5,302 nt of DNA, taken from Holophagales bacterium. GTDB lineage: Bacteria > Acidobacteriota > Holophagae > Holophagales > Holophagaceae. Position 1 is the stretch's first letter; each line of letters begins with the position of its first letter. This document shows, piece by piece, positions 5,296-5,302 of this stretch. The position numbers were made by a program, and so were the translations under genes. The notes below the pieces were generated by a model. It saw nothing but the letters and a program-made list of their open reading frames with translations. It was not told where the DNA came from and did no database searches. The stretch is taken from positions 1 to 5,302 of the forward strand of contig JAITFL010000096.1 of assembly GCA_031281385.1 (NCBI GenBank), written 5' to 3'.

Positions 5296-5302
5296 TTTCT
5301 CC

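Overview
The window reads as bacterial chromosome of fairly high G+C. Every gene I can support lies on the minus strand, so gene order runs right to left. The pairing of an S41/CtpA-type protein with a YibQ-type divergent polysaccharide deacetylase is a gene order known from Proteobacteria, where EnvC, CtpA and YibQ genes are often neighbours. That makes a Gram-negative, probably proteobacterial, host the best guess. The dispersed repeats do not let me name a lineage.

Layout, in the direction of transcription: (1) 5295-3946, a complete lipoprotein-like gene with DUF5077 and DUF3472 domains. (2) 3945-3097, about 850 bases with no convincing gene. It holds two inverted copies of a structured repeat (3242-3361 and 3706-3857) enclosing a run of short perfect hairpins (3435-3626). 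(3) 3096-1828, an S41/CtpA family protein with a PDZ domain that appears to lack both the nucleophilic serine and the catalytic lysine. (4) 1809-1255, 18 bases further on, a His/Pro/Gly repeat protein of unknown function. (5) 1161-175, a membrane-anchored YibQ-type deacetylase-fold protein. (6) 174-54, an AT-rich intergenic stretch with a 22-bp imperfect palindrome and a candidate extended -10 promoter. (7) 53-1, the probable first codons of another gene that runs off the left edge.

Genes 3 to 5 look like one transcription unit. The S41-like protein and YibQ would both act in the periplasm, and known neighbours of this pair work in peptidoglycan remodelling and cell division. The repeat protein has no visible export signal and is the unexpected member. 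EnvC, the usual upstream partner, is absent; the repeat-rich region and the unrelated DUF3472 gene lie there instead. The points most worth a second look are the probable pseudoprotease, the His-rich repeat protein inside a cell-envelope operon, and the inverted repeats, whose hairpin stems differ in sequence but keep their pairing.
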